A stretch of DNA of 64,000 bases from Plut-88900 sp965116945 (GTDB taxonomy: Bacteria; Chloroflexota; Dehalococcoidia; Plut-88900), in assembly GCA_965116945.1 (NCBI GenBank), contig OZ220734.1:2933410-2997409 (forward strand). The letters run 5' to 3'. Made by a program: the position numbers and the translations under genes. The notes below the pieces were generated by a model. It was not told where the DNA came from and did not search any database. It was given only the letters and a program-made list of their open reading frames with translations. Position 1 is the first letter of the stretch. Every line of letters starts with the position of its first letter. Positions 43,671 to 52,670 of the stretch are shown piece after piece.

Positions 43671-45041
43671 ATGACAACTTGGGCTGGAGTGATACTAGCG
43701 GCGGGCAAGGGCAGTCGAATGAATAGTCGAATCCCCAAGCCCCTTCACCTCGTCGCGGGCAAAACGATGCTCTCATGGTCGAAAGATGTTGTATCCAATA
43801 CCCTGGTAACACTCACCGCCGCAGTCGTCGGCCCCGAGTTCCCGACCCAAGACCCATGCTTTTCCAACGGCATAAAGCGCATCTTGCAACAGAATAGGCT
43901 TGGCACTGGCCACGCACTTCTTCAAACCCAACCCCTGATAGCCAAGCAGGCAGACCACGTGCTAGTCGTCAACGCAGACATGCCCCTCCTTCACTCCAAT
44001 ACCCTCAACGCTATGATTGATCGACACCTCGCCAGCGAAGCTACCCTCACCGTGCTCACCAGCCGGGTAGAGGAGCCAGGCGAAATGGGAAGGGTAATGC
44101 GAGGCCCCGGCGGAGAGGTCACAGGGGTCATAGAATGGCGCGACGCCGACGCCGAAACACGCTCCTGCAATGAAGTTTGCTGCGGAGTCTACTGCTTCCA
44201 GTCCGATTGGCTCTGGCCCACTCTTCAAGGCCTCGCCCCTGCCCCCAGCGGAGAGGTTTATATCACTGCCTTGATAGAAAAAGCACACCGGAGCGGACTT
44301 AGCGTCGAATCCGTGTCCCCCATAGACCCCGACGAGGCCCTCGGCGTCAATGACCGTTCGGATCTCGCCCTGGTCACAGCCGTCGCTTTCGAAAGGACGC
44401 GACAGCGGGCAATGACTCAAGGCGTGACCCTTGTAGATCCGCCTAGTACATTCATAGACGCGACTGTGCGTCTGGGTATCGATACAGTGCTAGAACCCGG
44501 AGTCATTCTCCAGGGCGACACCATAATTGGCGAGGAATGCAACGTAGGTCCCAACGCAATAATCAGAGACTCCTCCATTGGAGATAGATGTCGGATTCAG
44601 GGTTCAGTCATTGAAGAGGCATTCATCGCTGATCGCGTTCGGGTGGGTCCGTACTGCCATCTTCGCCCCGGGACCCGACTTGCAGAGGACGTCCACATAG
44701 GCAACTACGTGGAGGTCAAGGAGGCCACCATAGGCTCAGGGACCAGGGTGGGACACTTCAGCTACCTGGGAGATGCCGAGATTGGTATGAACGTTAACGT
44801 CGGGGCGGGCACAATTACATGCAACTATGATGGTGAAACTAAGAACCGCACCTCAATTGGGGACGGCGCCTTCATCGGGTCCGACTCCATGCTTGTAGCC
44901 CCCATCAGGATCGGAGCCCGAGCCGTGACTGGGGCAGGCTCCGTAGTGACGAAAGATTTGCCCGACGACGCACTCGCATATGGAGTTCCCGCTCGGGAGA
45001 GTGAGCGAAATAGAAATAGCCAGGGAAACGGAGAGGAATGA
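43671..45041 (+). CDS. glmU: Bifunctional GlmU: GlcNAc-1-phosphate uridylyltransferase / GlcN-1-phosphate acetyltransferase
   Basis: 456 residues, the usual GlmU length. The N-terminal pyrophosphorylase domain starts with VILAAGKGSRMNSRIPKPLH (7-26); the C-terminal left-handed beta-helix (about 245-440) has hexapeptide repeats and the acetyltransferase site in GHFSYLGDAEIG and NYDGETKNRTSIGDGAFIGSD. It makes UDP-GlcNAc for peptidoglycan. An unusual Cys-rich patch (CNEVCCGVYC) lies near residue 168. It overlaps the next gene by 4 nt (ATGA). No clear Shine-Dalgarno is adjacent to the ATG. Confidence 0.96.
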   Translation: MTTWAGVILAAGKGSRMNSRIPKPLHLVAGKTMLSWSKDVVSNTLVTLTAAVVGPEFPTQDPCFSNGIKRILQQNRLGTGHALLQTQPLIAKQADHVLVVNADMPLLHSNTLNAMIDRHLASEATLTVLTSRVEEPGEMGRVMRGPGGEVTGVIEWRDADAETRSCNEVCCGVYCFQSDWLWPTLQGLAPAPSGEVYITALIEKAHRSGLSVESVSPIDPDEALGVNDRSDLALVTAVAFERTRQRAMTQGVTLVDPPSTFIDATVRLGIDTVLEPGVILQGDTIIGEECNVGPNAIIRDSSIGDRCRIQGSVIEEAFIADRVRVGPYCHLRPGTRLAEDVHIGNYVEVKEATIGSGTRVGHFSYLGDAEIGMNVNVGAGTITCNYDGETKNRTSIGDGAFIGSDSMLVAPIRIGARAVTGAGSVVTKDLPDDALAYGVPARESERNRNSQGNGEE

Positions 45042-45964
45042 CCGAGGATTTAGGCCGGGAGCCTTTACAAGAACAACGTCAAAACGGTAACGGACGTCCC
45101 AGGACCGCCAATGGTCCGAGGGGTGGATTCTTCGGCCGGTTGGGATCGCTGTTTGGTCTCATTCGGAGGTCCAATGAGGATGCTGCCCCGACTTTCGTGG
45201 ACGAGGAAGGCCAGGTCCAGAGCCTCGAAGAAGACGAAACTCAAATGGTCCGCTCTATCCTTGACCTTGACAAAACCCTTGCTCGGGAGATCATGGTTCC
45301 TCGCATTGACATCGTCGCCCTTGACGTCAAGTCCTCCCTCTCAGAGTTGGTACGCACCGTCATTGAGGCGGGTGTAAGCCGCATTCCAATTTACGAAAAC
45401 ACCATAGACAATGTTGTCGGTGTCGTGTACGCCAAGGACCTATTGAGATACTGGGGACAACCCGACAATGGCCCCAGTCTGGATCAAATTGCCCGCGATC
45501 CCCACTTCATCCCTGAGACCAAGCGCGTTGATGAACTTCTACAGGAATTTAGGAAGAAGCGGGTCCACATGGCTATCGTTGTGGACGAATACGGCGGAGT
45601 AGCGGGACTGGTCAGCCTGGAAGACTTGATGGAGGAAATTGTCGGGGAGATTGAAGACGAGTTCGATTTTGGAACCCCGCAAATCGAGACAATAGGCCCT
45701 GACGAGGTTATTATGGACGCCGCAGTCAGCATTGATGACCTGAACGAAGCCCTCTCTCTGGATATTCAGGGCGAAGACTTCGACACGGTCGGCGGATTTA
45801 TCTTTGACCGCTTGGGCAAAATTCCTGTACCCGGCGATGAAATTCGGGAGGACGGTTTCCTTGTCTCGGTTCTGACTACCACGGGAAGGCGGATTCGCAA
45901 GGTGAAGATTTCCAGAGTTGCCACACCCGTACCTGAGTCAGATTCAGAGTCCCCGCCTTCATGA
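45038..45964 (+). CDS. CBS-domain protein of the HlyC/CorC family
   Basis: 308 residues. Two CBS domains (about 68-190) carry MVPRIDIVALD and VDEYGGVAGLVSLEDLMEEIVGEI; the C-terminal CorC_HlyC transporter-associated domain is at about 210-290 (ISIDDLNEAL...DTVGGFIF). The N-terminal membrane DUF21 domain of larger relatives is absent, so it is a soluble CorC-like regulator tied to Mg2+/Co2+ handling. It starts in the stop of glmU (ATGA), so the two are translationally coupled. Confidence 0.9.
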   Translation: MTEDLGREPLQEQRQNGNGRPRTANGPRGGFFGRLGSLFGLIRRSNEDAAPTFVDEEGQVQSLEEDETQMVRSILDLDKTLAREIMVPRIDIVALDVKSSLSELVRTVIEAGVSRIPIYENTIDNVVGVVYAKDLLRYWGQPDNGPSLDQIARDPHFIPETKRVDELLQEFRKKRVHMAIVVDEYGGVAGLVSLEDLMEEIVGEIEDEFDFGTPQIETIGPDEVIMDAAVSIDDLNEALSLDIQGEDFDTVGGFIFDRLGKIPVPGDEIREDGFLVSVLTTTGRRIRKVKISRVATPVPESDSESPPS

Positions 45965-46030
45965 AGCCCGAACTGGAACGGGCCGGCCCCGACAGTCACG
46001 GCAAGCCTGCACCATTAAGGAGCAAAAATA

Positions 46031-47161
46031 ATGGGAGACTATCGCATCATCTCTTCGGACAACCACATCGTTGAGCCCCCGGACCTCTGGACAAAAAGAC
46101 TTCCCGCCGAATACAAAGAGCGCGGCCCAAGCATACGAAATACCCCTGATGGACCCTTCTGGTATATAGATGGGCAGCCCCATTTCAACATCTTTGCCAT
46201 GGGCGCTCAACCTGGAGACAGGTTGGAAGGAGACGGCAAGCTGGACCCGGTAGTGGAGTGGGATGAAGTCCGCCCGGGCGCCTATATCGGAGAAGAAGCC
46301 GTCAAGGACATGGACATAGACGGCCTGGACGTCGGGCTCGTTTATCCAAGCCTCACAATCTTCCTCTACCCCTTCGTGGAGGATACTAACCTCCTGAACG
46401 CCATCGATAGCACATACAATGACTTTGCCGCTGAATTCTGCCAGGCCAATCCCAGACGACTGAAGGGCGTTGCTGTCGTTAACATCGATAACGTCGAAGA
46501 CGGTGTGGAGGAGATCAAGCGATGCGTGGATATGGGATTCGTTGGCGCGACCATTCCCGAATACATGGCCGCTAAGGGTTACCGCTCCCGAGATTACGAC
46601 CCCCTATGGGCCTGCGCCCAGGACTTGGACATCCCTCTCACTTTCCATATCTCCACCGCAAGGGTCAAGGCTGGCCGAGGCTGGGACCGCGACATGCTGG
46701 ACCCATTCGACTTTGCTAACTTCCTTCTCCACAACGCTGACTTCTGGGTGCGGGTCTCACTAACCGAGGTAATCCTCAGCGGAGTCTTTGAACGCTTCCC
46801 TAAGTTGAAGATTGGCGTAGCGGAACACGAGCTCAGCTGGATTCCCTATTGGCTGGAGCGCATGGACTTCAGCTATAACGACAGACCCGCCGGTCAAGAG
46901 GGCTACCGTATCCCTGGCGACCTCGCCCCCAGTGATATATTCCACTCCAACTGCTTTGCAGATTTCCAGGAGGACGCTCTGGGAATCCAGAACAGGGAGA
47001 TCATCGGTGTGGATAACATCTTATGGGGTTCCGACTATCCCCACTCTGAAGGTACGTGGCCCAAGTCCCGAGAGTTTATCGAGACTACTCTGGCTGACTG
47101 CACGGAAGAAGAGAGGGCCAAACTGGTTGGCGGCAACACGGCAAGAATATATAAGATCTAA
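46031..47161 (+). CDS. Amidohydrolase family protein (PF04909)
   Basis: 376 residues. SSDNHIVEPPDLW at residues 7-19 holds the D-x-H metal ligands, LTFHIS the mid-chain His and GSDYPHSEG the late Asp. The N-terminal VEPPDLW is shared with the amidohydrolase at 49321, so these two form a subgroup distinct from the tandem pair at 37920. TAAGGAGCAAAAATA precedes ATG 46031. It is followed by the FAD oxidoreductase after 40 nt. Confidence 0.9.
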   Translation: MGDYRIISSDNHIVEPPDLWTKRLPAEYKERGPSIRNTPDGPFWYIDGQPHFNIFAMGAQPGDRLEGDGKLDPVVEWDEVRPGAYIGEEAVKDMDIDGLDVGLVYPSLTIFLYPFVEDTNLLNAIDSTYNDFAAEFCQANPRRLKGVAVVNIDNVEDGVEEIKRCVDMGFVGATIPEYMAAKGYRSRDYDPLWACAQDLDIPLTFHISTARVKAGRGWDRDMLDPFDFANFLLHNADFWVRVSLTEVILSGVFERFPKLKIGVAEHELSWIPYWLERMDFSYNDRPAGQEGYRIPGDLAPSDIFHSNCFADFQEDALGIQNREIIGVDNILWGSDYPHSEGTWPKSREFIETTLADCTEEERAKLVGGNTARIYKI

Positions 47162-47201
47162 GTACCCTTACGTTCTCAATATAGGGGGAGTTTAAGCGCG
47201 G

Positions 47202-48851
47202 GTGACGAAGACCAGCGGCAACGGATCCAGTGAATGGGACGCCATCGTAGTCGGTGGCGGGCACAATGGTCTTATCTGCGCCGCGTACCTTGGTAAAGCC
47301 GGACTCCGAGTCCTCGTCCTCGAGTCCCGCGAAGTGTTCGGGGGCCCTAGTGGCAGCTTCGAATTCATGCCTGGTTACACTGCCAGCTTCTCCAACTCCC
47401 CTGGCTCGCTGGAGTCCCGAGTTGTCGAAGAACTCGATCTTGCAGGTGCCGGACTCCGCTTCCTCCGTTCAGACCCCACGGTTATCCAGTTCTTCCAGGA
47501 GCATCCCTTCGTAGTATGGCGGAACATGGATCGGGTCTGTGCCCAACTTGATGCAATCTGCCCCGGCGAAGGTGACCGATACCGTGGTTTCGTTGCCAAG
47601 CTGGAGGACTTCGCCACCCGGCTTAGAACGTCCATTTTTAGGCCGGCACCCGGCCTCGCGTACATGGCCGCAGGCCTCGAAACCGACGAGGACCGGGATA
47701 CTTTCGAGCAGGTATTCCATGGCAGTCTCCGCGACATCCTGTACAACCACCTGAAAACCAACGAGGCCCGCACACTCCTTGGCCTCCTCGCCTCCAACTC
47801 CGGAATGGTTCCCCAGTCGGCGCCCGGGACCGCCTGCGGGCTTATCCTTAGGCCTCTGGCCCTTGCCTCCGCAGCATCCGTTGCTAAGGATGACTTCCGC
47901 CGCATGCCCTTGCGAGGTTCAACTGGTCATCCCATTGGAGGAATGGGCGCAATCATTGACTCCATTACCACCCGATGCAAAGGATTCGGAGGGACACTGA
48001 AGCTCAAGACTCGAGTGGCCAGCATTCTCCACCGAGATGGACGGGCCTATGGTGTGGAATGTGAAAACGGCGCAATATTCACCGCCCCCGTTGTAGTCTC
48101 TGCCATCAATCCCAAGACCCTCTTCCGCAAGCTTCTGGATGATGATGCTGTAGGCTCGGACATGAGGGAGGAAGTGGATCGATTCCCAATGCGGGGCGCA
48201 GCCTTTAAGATGGCCCTCGCCCTTGACGGCGTGCCTGATTATGCCGGACTCCCCAACGATCTTACTCAGGAGCAGGCTGCCACATGCCAGATTCGCGTGG
48301 CAGCCTCCATGGAGCACATCGAGGAGTCTACCGTCGGAGCCATCGCGGGCTATCCCTCCAAGACCCCCATTATTTGGGGCCTCATCCCGTCTGTCGTTTC
48401 CCCCGAGTTGACCCCTCCTGGCAAACACATAATGAGCTGGAACATCTGGCACGCTCCCTACGATCTCGCGGAAGGGACCTGGGACGACAGGAAGGACGAG
48501 TTCGCCAAGAGGTGTATAGAGACCGTGACACGGTACATGCCCGACCTTCCGGACCACATTTTGGATTACCGTAGCTTCAGCCCAATCGATTGCGAAGCAG
48601 AGCTTGGCATCGTCGGGTCTAACATTACCCATGGCGAAATGCTGCCCCAGTACCTCTTCGGTCCCCGACCCCACCGCCTGGCCAATGACTACCGCACCCC
48701 CCTCAAGGGTCTCTATCTCACGGGCGGAGGTGTCTGGCCTGGCGGATTCGTCACGGGAGTCCCGGGGCGCAACACTAGTCAGGCAGTCCTTGCCGACTTA
48801 CGCTCTGACCGCGAACGCCCAACGCCTGTCGCTGGTGCAATCGCCGGCTGA
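47202..48851 (+). CDS. NAD(P)/FAD-dependent oxidoreductase (CrtI/PYROXD2-like)
   Basis: 549 residues. The N-terminal FAD-binding Rossmann motif is at VVGGGHNGLICAAYLG (17-32), followed by VLESREVFGGPS, characteristic of the phytoene desaturase/amine oxidase group. The C-terminal segment LYLTGGGVWPGGFVTGVPGRNTSQAVL is the matching flavin-binding end. Carotenoid desaturases and many uncharacterised marine oxidoreductases share this layout; no carotenoid gene is adjacent, so a PYROXD2-like role is more likely. GTG 47202 starts it, with GGGGGAG about 12 nt upstream. Confidence 0.88.
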   Translation: MTKTSGNGSSEWDAIVVGGGHNGLICAAYLGKAGLRVLVLESREVFGGPSGSFEFMPGYTASFSNSPGSLESRVVEELDLAGAGLRFLRSDPTVIQFFQEHPFVVWRNMDRVCAQLDAICPGEGDRYRGFVAKLEDFATRLRTSIFRPAPGLAYMAAGLETDEDRDTFEQVFHGSLRDILYNHLKTNEARTLLGLLASNSGMVPQSAPGTACGLILRPLALASAASVAKDDFRRMPLRGSTGHPIGGMGAIIDSITTRCKGFGGTLKLKTRVASILHRDGRAYGVECENGAIFTAPVVVSAINPKTLFRKLLDDDAVGSDMREEVDRFPMRGAAFKMALALDGVPDYAGLPNDLTQEQAATCQIRVAASMEHIEESTVGAIAGYPSKTPIIWGLIPSVVSPELTPPGKHIMSWNIWHAPYDLAEGTWDDRKDEFAKRCIETVTRYMPDLPDHILDYRSFSPIDCEAELGIVGSNITHGEMLPQYLFGPRPHRLANDYRTPLKGLYLTGGGVWPGGFVTGVPGRNTSQAVLADLRSDRERPTPVAGAIAG

Positions 48852-48917
48852 AAAGGCCCGTTCTTCCGCCTCTCACCATTGGCTAAAGCTCCCTCTAGCA
48901 CTTGGCTGTAGGCCTCC

Positions 48918-48945
48918 TTTACAAGAGACGCCATTGCGGTAAACT
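48918..48945 (+). promoter_or_regulatory. Probable promoter of tRNA-Ser
   Basis: TTTACA (48918-48923), 16-bp spacer, TAAACT (48940-48945), about 20 bp ahead of the tRNA 5' end. Confidence 0.45.
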
Positions 48946-48964
48946 GTCGCAGCGTCCACTCCCC

Positions 48965-49055
<91 letters not shown>

Positions 49056-49320
49056 CTGCACCCCCTCCGGTCCCTACTCTCCTGAACCACTCTTGCCCTT
49101 TAGCCGCGAACGATTAACCTCCGACTGACCCTCTGCACTACAGCCACTCTCGGATGTACTCGAATCGGCTGTCATCTCGACGTCTAGGTGTATCATTGAT
49201 CATGCTGTACATCCCTAATCGTCACCCGACCGGCATTTCCACAAACATTATTCGATGGAGTGGTTAGTCGACCATTGAGTTCTAGCAACTCCGAACAACC
49301 GATCCGAAAGGAGTTTCTAA

Positions 49321-50466
49321 ATTCCAAAGACTATCACCTCCCTTATATCGGCTGACTCCCACGTCGTTGAACCCCCGGACCTCTGGCAAGAACGTATAGA
49401 CCTACGATTCAAGCCTCTCGCCCCGAGGATCGTAGAAGATCAGGGGCACCACCGCTGGATAGTCGGTGAAGGAGTCAACCTGGGCTCGATTGGTGCCCCA
49501 TCCCAGGCAGGCCGACGCTACGAAGACTTGGCTGACCTGAGCCTTGCGGCCCGGATGGAGGAGGTTCCCGACGCCGCCCACGACCCCGACGCCCGAATCA
49601 AGGTGATGGCCCAGGACGGCGTCGAGGCTGAAATGGTCTACTCCACAATCGGCACCCGCATCTTCACTTCCTCAATTGGAAACGACCTAATGTCCGCCTG
49701 CTTCCGAGCCATGAACGACTGGACAGCAGACTTTGTATCGGCTTCACCCCGAAAGCTCGCCGGTTCAGCCCTGATTAACGTCGAGAAAGCTGGCGACGCA
49801 GTAGAGGAACTACAAAGATGCGTCAATCTCGGGCTCAAGGCGGCTGCCATACCTACTTATCCTTCCGATGATGCTCCCTACCGTCTCTCGAAATATGAAC
49901 CCCTTTGGACCGCCGCCGAATCCCTGAATCTCCCACTAAGTATGCACGCTGGCTCCGAGCGCCCGGGGCCCGGGCGCCTGAGCTTCGGGGATTTCGCTAT
50001 GCCGGAACAGAAGGCTGGTGATGCCGCATTCAGGTCCACATATCACTACTGGGCCATGCGCTCCGTCGCAGACATAGTTTTTGCCGGTGTCTTCCAGCGC
50101 CATCCCGACCTCCAACTCGCGGTAGTCGAACACGATGTAGGCTGGGTACCCCATTTCATTCGGCGCATGGACATGACCTACTCGGAGCACAACTACGTTA
50201 CGGAAATCCAATTTCACGACGGCGCCCTCCCCAGTGACTTTATCCGCCGAAACGTCTATTTCACATTCATGGAAGATCCTGTTTTCGTCCCGCTGCTTTC
50301 CTTTGTGGGCGCTGATAGGGTAATGTGGGGGTCGGACTATCCCCACCGGGAATCGACTTGGCCCAGGTCGCGGGAAGTCCTGACTCGGATCCTGCACGAC
50401 CTCACCGACAAAGACCGGAAACTTATGACTTACACTAACGCGGCAGACCTCTACGGCCTGGGATAA
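49321..50466 (+). CDS. Amidohydrolase family protein (PF04909) with a probable ATT start codon
   Basis: 381 residues if translation begins at ATT 49321. The stop TAA (49318-49320) lies immediately upstream, and a strong Shine-Dalgarno AAAGGAG (49307-49313) sits 7 nt from the ATT. The N-terminus SLISADSHVVEPPDLW carries the family's D-x-H ligands and matches the paralog at 46031, so this part is certainly coding; no ATG, GTG or TTG occurs in frame until TTG 49528, far inside the fold. The end GSDYPHRESTWPRS holds the late Asp. PPOX, CBU_0592-like and MFS genes follow. Confidence 0.85.
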   Translation: MPKTITSLISADSHVVEPPDLWQERIDLRFKPLAPRIVEDQGHHRWIVGEGVNLGSIGAPSQAGRRYEDLADLSLAARMEEVPDAAHDPDARIKVMAQDGVEAEMVYSTIGTRIFTSSIGNDLMSACFRAMNDWTADFVSASPRKLAGSALINVEKAGDAVEELQRCVNLGLKAAAIPTYPSDDAPYRLSKYEPLWTAAESLNLPLSMHAGSERPGPGRLSFGDFAMPEQKAGDAAFRSTYHYWAMRSVADIVFAGVFQRHPDLQLAVVEHDVGWVPHFIRRMDMTYSEHNYVTEIQFHDGALPSDFIRRNVYFTFMEDPVFVPLLSFVGADRVMWGSDYPHRESTWPRSREVLTRILHDLTDKDRKLMTYTNAADLYGLG

Positions 50467-50486
50467 CCCGATAGGAGAGCTTTGAC

Positions 50487-51008
50487 ATGCTTGAAGTGGA
50501 AAACATCGAAAGGACTTTCGACAACAAGTTCACCCGCCAGTTCGGCTTTCCCAAGAAGAGACCCGCTACCAAAGTGAAGGCCCACATGTCGGACAAGGAA
50601 ATGGAGTTCATCCGCGAATCACCATTCCTGGTGATGGCCACCAGCGCCGCAGACGGGTCCTGTGATGCCTCTCCCAAAGGTGGGAAGCCTGGATTCGTCA
50701 AAGTCCTCGACGAGAGCCGCCTCCTAATCCCAGACGTCGCCGGTAATCGACTCTTCCAGTCCTACCTCAATATGACCGACAACCCCCACGTCGGCCTAAT
50801 ATTCTTCATTCCCGGAATCACAGACACAGTTCGCGTCAACGGGACGAGCACATTCGTCACGAAAGAAGAACTGAACAACCTGGAAATTGAGCTTGAGGTG
50901 CACAACCCCGACGACAACTCCAAGGTCCAGCAGGGAATCCTGGTTACCGTTGAGGAGGCCTACGGCCACTGCCCTAGAGCCCTGAATTTCTCCAAGCTCT
51001 GGGGCTGA
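50487..51008 (+). CDS. Pyridoxamine 5'-phosphate oxidase family (PPOX-like) protein
   Basis: 173 residues of the split beta-barrel flavin-binding group. The stretch FLVMATSAADGSCDASPKGGKPGFVKVL, FQSYLNMTDNPHVGLIFFIPG and VRVNGTSTFV are typical of the MSMEG_1061-like PPOX subfamily. A CDASPKGG motif lines the flavin pocket. Substrate unknown. ATAGGAGAGCTTTGAC precedes the ATG. It lies 20 nt downstream of the amidohydrolase, so cotranscription is likely. Confidence 0.85.
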   Translation: MLEVENIERTFDNKFTRQFGFPKKRPATKVKAHMSDKEMEFIRESPFLVMATSAADGSCDASPKGGKPGFVKVLDESRLLIPDVAGNRLFQSYLNMTDNPHVGLIFFIPGITDTVRVNGTSTFVTKEELNNLEIELEVHNPDDNSKVQQGILVTVEEAYGHCPRALNFSKLWG

Positions 51009-51059
51009 TCCCACTACCCCGCTCCGTCTCCCAAACCCCTATACCGTTCGAGGACTCAA

Positions 51060-51317
51060 ATGTCGTTTGCCGAAATTCTGGGTACCATTGGTGTCAGCTT
51101 GATTCTTGTTGGGTTCTCCCTAAACTTGTTTGGCCTGATGCAACGCCGGTCATTCAAATACATACTGCTGAACCTCGTCGGAGGTGCACTTGCCTGCACG
51201 GCCTCCATCCTTATCGAGTTCTTCCCCTTCGTCATCCTTGAGGGAACCTGGACCGTGGTTGCCGTAGTCGGACTGGTGAGCCTTTTGCGCTCCCGAAACA
51301 CTGTGGAGCAGACATAG
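51060..51317 (+). CDS. Small membrane protein (CBU_0592-like)
   Basis: 85 residues with three hydrophobic helices (about 5-27, 36-54 and 60-78) and short charged ends. The pattern LG..G......G......L.......YILLNLVGG.L matches the CBU_0592-like membrane family, whose function is not known. The gene lies between the PPOX gene and the MFS gene in a four-gene plus-strand run; GAGGACTCAA precedes the ATG. Confidence 0.8.
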   Translation: MSFAEILGTIGVSLILVGFSLNLFGLMQRRSFKYILLNLVGGALACTASILIEFFPFVILEGTWTVVAVVGLVSLLRSRNTVEQT

Positions 51318-51403
51318 ACCTTGAGGCGCTTCATTGCCACCATCTTGCCTTGTAGTCCGGGAACCCTTAAGCACGGGCTCCGCCTGAATCGGAACCCAAG
51401 CTC

Positions 51404-52660
51404 TTGAGTTCGACATACGTTCACACCCCCGCCCCCTTCTACCCCCGGTACCGTTGGGTAGTTCTCAGCACATGGATGATGCCCCATCTGTGGAGCTTTG
51501 TATTTCTGTCCAGTCTGGGTCTCATGCTGCCCAGCATCCGCGCGGAGTTTGGTCTCACGGCCACACAGGAAGGTCTTTTGGGCGGCGCATCCCAGCTGGC
51601 CAACATCCTTCTCGCCGTACCATTCGGATGGTTCCTCAGCCGGTTCAACCCCAAGCACATCACGACTATCAGTCTCTTTTGTGCTGCGGGCCTCATTTTC
51701 TTTCAGGCCTGGGCCCCAGTCTACGTTCTGCTGCTTCTTGGCAGGTTCCTATACGGCGTTACCGCCGTCGCCCGAGAGCCCGCATGGGTCATGCTGATTC
51801 GTCGCTGGGTCCCGCCCCGCGAGATTGTCATTGCCAATACCATGGGTAATTTCATGTGGGGGTTTGTGGCCCTGGGCATCATGGCCGTACCTCTACTTAT
51901 CAGGGTGCTGGACGATAGCTGGCGTAACGCATCCTATGTTATTGGACTAAGCCTGCTGATCCTGAATTTCGCGTGGCTTTTCTTCGGCCGGGATGGCAAG
52001 AACCTGGAAACCGTGGTACAGGCCCCCGTCGAGCGCATTAACCCTTTTGCGATTGTCAGACGGTACAAGGAGCTTTGGTTGCTAGCATTCGGCATGTCCG
52101 GACAAGGCATAAACTTCACCGGTTTCTCCACATTCTGGCCTAGTTTCCGCCTTGAGGAGTTCGGAATGTCTGAAATCGAGTCCTCCGTGGTAATGGGTAT
52201 CGGAGGGGTCTTCACATCCCTTACCGGCCTCACCGTCGGATTCTACGTGAGCCGAAAGGGCGGGAAGAAGACTGTGCTCATCCTCTCGGGGTTCATCCTT
52301 ATGGCCTCGTCTATGGGGTTGCTATGGGTGGGGCCACTGTGGATCTTGGTATTGTTGTTCATAGCACAAAGTCTCGGATGGACATTCTTCCCAGCCGCTA
52401 CCACCATCCCCTACGAACTCCCGGGCATCAAGCCACGGGAAACCGTTGTCGCTATCTCTGCCCTCTTCATGTGCCTCTGGGGAGGAGCATTCCTGGGCCC
52501 GATCATTTCAGGCGTCATCCAGGACCTTACCTCCGACGTCCGACTAGCGATCACCATCACCAGTATGGCGCCGCTCTTGATGACTGTGTGCGGCCTGTTG
52601 TTGCCTAAGAAGTGGGACCAGCCTCCCTCCGCCGACCGCACCACCTCCACCCCCGACTAA
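51404..52660 (+). CDS. MFS transporter
   Basis: 418 residues with about 12 predicted transmembrane helices, paralogous to the fragment at 1-432. TM1 starts at RWVVLSTWMMPHLWSF, so the TTG at 51404 or a nearby upstream start is needed; the first ATG (51473) would cut into TM1. Conserved segments are PFGWFLSRFNPKH after TM2 and the LLLLGRFLYG loop. It probably imports an organic acid for the neighbouring amidohydrolases. Converges on the LLM gene at 52671. Confidence 0.88.
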   Translation: MSSTYVHTPAPFYPRYRWVVLSTWMMPHLWSFVFLSSLGLMLPSIRAEFGLTATQEGLLGGASQLANILLAVPFGWFLSRFNPKHITTISLFCAAGLIFFQAWAPVYVLLLLGRFLYGVTAVAREPAWVMLIRRWVPPREIVIANTMGNFMWGFVALGIMAVPLLIRVLDDSWRNASYVIGLSLLILNFAWLFFGRDGKNLETVVQAPVERINPFAIVRRYKELWLLAFGMSGQGINFTGFSTFWPSFRLEEFGMSEIESSVVMGIGGVFTSLTGLTVGFYVSRKGGKKTVLILSGFILMASSMGLLWVGPLWILVLLFIAQSLGWTFFPAATTIPYELPGIKPRETVVAISALFMCLWGGAFLGPIISGVIQDLTSDVRLAITITSMAPLLMTVCGLLLPKKWDQPPSADRTTSTPD

Positions 52661-52670
52661 TCCACTCTTA

